Assembly: GCA_964483155.1 (NCBI GenBank)
Contig: CAZAAC010000019.1
Span: forward strand, 1 to 45,159
Direction of reading: 5' to 3'
Source of the DNA: JAAYYM01 sp964483155
GTDB taxonomy: Bacteria > Bacillota > Clostridia > Lachnospirales > Lachnospiraceae
DNA: 45,159 bases
Shown piece after piece: positions 42,350-45,159 of this stretch. A model generated the notes under the pieces. It was not told where the DNA came from, did not search any database, and worked only from the letters and a program-made list of their open reading frames with translations. The position numbers were made by a program, and so were the translations under genes. The first letter of the stretch is position 1. Each line of letters starts with the position of its first letter.

Positions 42350-44680
42350 TTACACACTTCTTTCTTCTTTTTCAAACTTCTTTTGCAGCTCTTTCTTTAA
42401 ACTCTTTTTGCTATGCGTATTCTTTCCAATATTTTTATAACTTTCTTTGACCGTTTCATTGTTTGTTAATTGTTTATTTGCCTTTGTATATTGAAATACA
42501 CAGGTGCTAAAAGAAGCAATCTTGATTCTGATGGAATCCTCACGATTATCACACTCATCTTTCTTAGATTGTTTCAGTCTTTGATTCACAAATCCGTCCC
42601 CACCAAATTCTACAGCATCAGAATTAAATATTTCCTTATACTTTCCATTTCCAGGAACTCCGATTTTATAGTTATCTCTTGCCGTGCTTCCAAAATTACA
42701 TACTACTAACAATGACTCTTCTTCATTTATACTCTTTCGCAAATAAACAATAATATTTTCATTTGCTGATATATTGTTAATCCATTCAAATCCTTCTGTA
42801 ACATGGTCCAACTGATATAACGCTGGATGTGCTTTATATAATTGGTTCAGTGTCCGCACATATAACTGCATTTGTTTATGCGCATCATATTGCAGCAATT
42901 CCCAATCGACACCTCTTTTTTCATTCCACTCATCAGTTTCCGCAATATCTTGTCCCATAAATACTAATTTCTTACCTGGATGTGTCATTTGAAATCCGTA
43001 GACTGCACGTAAATTTGCAAATTTTTCTTTTAATTCTCCTGGCATCTTTCCTAGCATTGTTGCTTTTTCGTGAACCATTTCATCATGAGAAAGCGCAAGT
43101 ACATAATTCTCACTATATGCATATATCATACTAAACGTTAATTCTCCATAGTGATGGGTTCTATAATATGAGTCATGACGCATATATCCCAAAAAATCAT
43201 TCATCCAGCCAAGATTCCATTTATAATCAAAACCAAGTCCTTCATTTCTCAAGTCATCGGTTACCTTTGGCCATGCTGTGGATTCCTCTGCAATAAGGAT
43301 TACACTACTATCTTCTTTTTTTAATACGGAGTTTAAGTGTTTCAGCATCTCAACTGCATCTAAGTTTTCATTACCGCCATATATATTGGCAACCCAATCG
43401 CCATTATGTTTTCCATAATCCAAATACAGCATTGATGCAACGGCGTCCATTCTGATTCCATCTACATGGTACTCTCTTACCCAATAAAGTGCATTGGCTA
43501 TCAAATAGTTTTTAACCTCTGGCCTCCCATAGTTATAAATTAATGTTCCCCATTGTGGATGAAACCCCTGCCTTGGGTCTTGATGTTCATATAAGCACGT
43601 TCCATCAAATCCAGACAGTCCATATGCATCTCGCGGGAAATGTGCTGGGACCCAATCCAATATTACAGCAATCTCTTGCTCATGCATAAAATCCATAAAA
43701 AACATAAAATCCTCGGCAGTCCCAAATCTTGAAGTTGGTGCATAATATCCTATTACCTGATAACCCCATGACGCATCCAATGGGTGTTCCATGATAGGCA
43801 TCAATTCTACATGTGTGTATCCCATCTCTTTTACATATGCTGCAAGCAAAGGCGCAATTTCACGGTAATTATAAAAAGTTCTTCCATCTTCAGGCTTCAT
43901 AAATGACCCTAAGTGGACCTCATAAATGGATATGGGTTGATCCTGTTTTTGAATCATTTTCCTGTTTGACATCCACGCATCATCATGCCATTGATAGTGA
44001 TTGATATCTCTGACAACAGAAGCACTTTCTGGGCGCAATTGCGAGCCAAAAGCGTAAGGATCTGACTTCAGTATTACTAATCCACCTTTAATTTTAATTT
44101 CATATTTATATATATCGCCCTCTTTTACATCAGGAATAAATAGTTCGAAAATACCGGAGCTCTGAAAACGTCTCATCTGGTGAACGCGTCCGTCCCAATT
44201 GTTAAAGTCGCCAACCACACTAACACGGAGTGCATTTGGTGCCCATACAGCAAAGCCAACGCCCTCGACACCATCCTTGTTCATACTATGTGCACCTAGA
44301 ATCGAGTAAATATGATAATGTAGACCAGCATTGAACTTATCCGCATCCTTCTTACTAATAATCGGCGAATGATTATACACTTCCTTTATTTCTCGTTGAA
44401 TACCGTCTTTTCCTTTTGATAAATAAGTATATTTAAAATCAGACTTATCCTTTATGAGCACTGCAAAGAAGCCTTCTTCATCTACCAGTTCCATTACTAC
44501 GAGTTTCCCACTGTCTTCCAATCTTACTAAGACCGATTCTGCGAATGGTTGAAAGGTCTGAATCAGCGTACCGTTGTTTACTATACTGGCGCCTAGAATC
44601 TCGTGTGGATTATCCTCTTCGGAATATACGACTCCTTCAATTCTGGCCCAGTTCATCAACTTATATAATTTATCGCTCAT
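42350..44680 (-). CDS. glgB: 1,4-alpha-glucan branching enzyme GlgB
   Basis: GlgB introduces alpha-1,6 branches into glycogen. An N-terminal domain (1-100) and a CBM48 module (about 120-215, GFAVWAPNALRVSVVGDFNNWDG) precede the GH13 barrel. Catalytic residues are D412 (DGIRMDAVASM), E465 (LIAEESTAWP) and the transition-state Asp D533 (SHDEMVHEK). The canonical C-terminal beta domain ends at FSTCVFQYTK. After it comes an unusual basic, lysine-rich tail of about 50 residues (KNTHSKKSLKKELQKKFEKE). At 776 residues it is longer than the common 630-730. GGAGG precedes the ATG. No other glycogen gene is in the window. Confidence 0.96.
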   Translation of the reverse strand: MSDKLYKLMNWARIEGVVYSEEDNPHEILGASIVNNGTLIQTFQPFAESVLVRLEDSGKLVVMELVDEEGFFAVLIKDKSDFKYTYLSKGKDGIQREIKEVYNHSPIISKKDADKFNAGLHYHIYSILGAHSMNKDGVEGVGFAVWAPNALRVSVVGDFNNWDGRVHQMRRFQSSGIFELFIPDVKEGDIYKYEIKIKGGLVILKSDPYAFGSQLRPESASVVRDINHYQWHDDAWMSNRKMIQKQDQPISIYEVHLGSFMKPEDGRTFYNYREIAPLLAAYVKEMGYTHVELMPIMEHPLDASWGYQVIGYYAPTSRFGTAEDFMFFMDFMHEQEIAVILDWVPAHFPRDAYGLSGFDGTCLYEHQDPRQGFHPQWGTLIYNYGRPEVKNYLIANALYWVREYHVDGIRMDAVASMLYLDYGKHNGDWVANIYGGNENLDAVEMLKHLNSVLKKEDSSVILIAEESTAWPKVTDDLRNEGLGFDYKWNLGWMNDFLGYMRHDSYYRTHHYGELTFSMIYAYSENYVLALSHDEMVHEKATMLGKMPGELKEKFANLRAVYGFQMTHPGKKLVFMGQDIAETDEWNEKRGVDWELLQYDAHKQMQLYVRTLNQLYKAHPALYQLDHVTEGFEWINNISANENIIVYLRKSINEEESLLVVCNFGSTARDNYKIGVPGNGKYKEIFNSDAVEFGGDGFVNQRLKQSKKDECDNREDSIRIKIASFSTCVFQYTKANKQLTNNETVKESYKNIGKNTHSKKSLKKELQKKFEKEERSV

Positions 44681-44707
44681 ATTCGCCCTCCATGGTTATA
44701 TTTTTGA

Positions 44708-45159
44708 TCAATTCAATTCATGTATAAATAAGCCGCTTCGAAGTTTTGGCTCAAACCATGTTGACTTTGGTGGCATTAATAATCCAGCATCTGCGACATC
44801 AAAAAGTTCGCTGATAGAAGTCGGATACATTGCAAAAGCAACCTTACAATCCCCTGTAACCCTTTTCTCAAGTTCCTTTAATCCTCTTATCCCACCAACA
44901 AAATCAATTCTATTATCTGTTTTAGGATCTGCAATATTAAGAATTGGTTTTAATAAATAATTCTGCAATATTGACACATCAAGACCGTTCACTGGATCAC
45001 TGTTTTTATATGCTTCACGAATCCTTAATGCATACCAGTTTTGATCAAGATACATTCCCACTTCCCCTTTTTGCATCGGCTTATATGGCTCATTTTGGGG
45101 CTTACTCACATCGAAAATCTTTTCTATTGCACTAAGAAATTCTGACGTTGTATATCTGT
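44708..45159 (-). CDS. C-terminal part of a DUF1015-like protein (partial, runs off right edge)
   Basis: The last 150 or so residues of a larger protein; the reading frame stays open to the end of the window (RYTTSEFLSAIEKIFDVSKP at the edge), so the GTG at 45109 is not a real start. Matching blocks are KGEVGMYLDQNWYALRI, GLDVSILQNYLLKPILNI, RIDFVGGIRGLKELEKRV, AMYPTSISELFDVADAGLLMPPKSTWFEPK and RSGLFIHEL, which are typical of the DUF1015 family. The function of the family is not established. It lies 27 bases upstream of glgB. Confidence 0.85.
   Translation of the reverse strand, partial: RYTTSEFLSAIEKIFDVSKPQNEPYKPMQKGEVGMYLDQNWYALRIREAYKNSDPVNGLDVSILQNYLLKPILNIADPKTDNRIDFVGGIRGLKELEKRVTGDCKVAFAMYPTSISELFDVADAGLLMPPKSTWFEPKLRSGLFIHELN

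Overview
The window is a 45 kb, AT-rich, gene-dense stretch of core chromosome. Every gene I can support lies on the minus strand, so in transcription order it reads from 45159 down to 1. The protein families and gene order (radC-mreBCD-mrdA-minC-rodA-mgsA; miaB-mutS-mutL-miaA; nfnAB; single-domain proB; PgpH-like HD protein next to ybeY) point to an anaerobic Firmicute of class Clostridia, most like the Lachnospiraceae. This assignment comes from gene content and order only. A run of 10 Ns inside one gene shows that the sequence is a scaffold from a draft or metagenomic assembly.

Layout in transcription order. (1) 45159-38058: the end of a DUF1015-like protein, glycogen branching enzyme, an MscS channel, undecaprenyl-diphosphatase and an FtsK/SpoIIIE DNA translocase. 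(2) 38031-35497: formate-THF ligase and FolD (one-carbon metabolism). (3) 35487-30420: a zinc-ribbon/TPR/chitobiase-C-like membrane protein, the NfnAB transhydrogenase pair, a second zinc-ribbon membrane protein and RlmH. (4) 30376-26162: pyrimidine-nucleoside phosphorylase, a membrane protein with a degenerate PgpH-like HD domain, YbeY and a DUF3048 lipoprotein. (5) 26134-21540: a MurJ/SpoVB-type flippase and two FAD oxidoreductases. (6) 21521-18112: a clear sigma-A promoter, then proB, a DUF896 gene, 5-formyl-THF cyclo-ligase and miaB, closed by a hairpin terminator. (7) 18079-9533: a SulP transporter, mutS, mutL, miaA and a PLP enzyme of the methionine gamma-lyase-like family. (8) 9350-118: radC, mreB, mreC, mreD, PBP2 (mrdA), minC, rodA, mgsA and a lipoprotein D,D-carboxypeptidase. 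(9) A sigma-A promoter and the first 12 codons of a P-loop protein at the left edge.

Many of these genes serve the cell envelope: the elongation machinery (MreBCD, PBP2, RodA), lipid-carrier recycling (UppP), a lipid II-type flippase, a D,D-carboxypeptidase and a chromosome translocase. The rest are translation and RNA modification (MiaA, MiaB, RlmH, YbeY), mismatch repair (MutS, MutL), folate/one-carbon enzymes and redox balance (NfnAB).

I found no mobile element, CRISPR array, tRNA, rRNA, riboswitch or defence cluster, and nothing I would call a new multi-gene system. The points most worth a second look are variations on housekeeping themes: minC without minD or minE, an HD-domain protein lacking its signature residues, an Asp-to-Asn change in the nucleotide-binding loop of MreB, a roughly 240-residue insertion in PBP2, and a His/Cys tail on NfnA.
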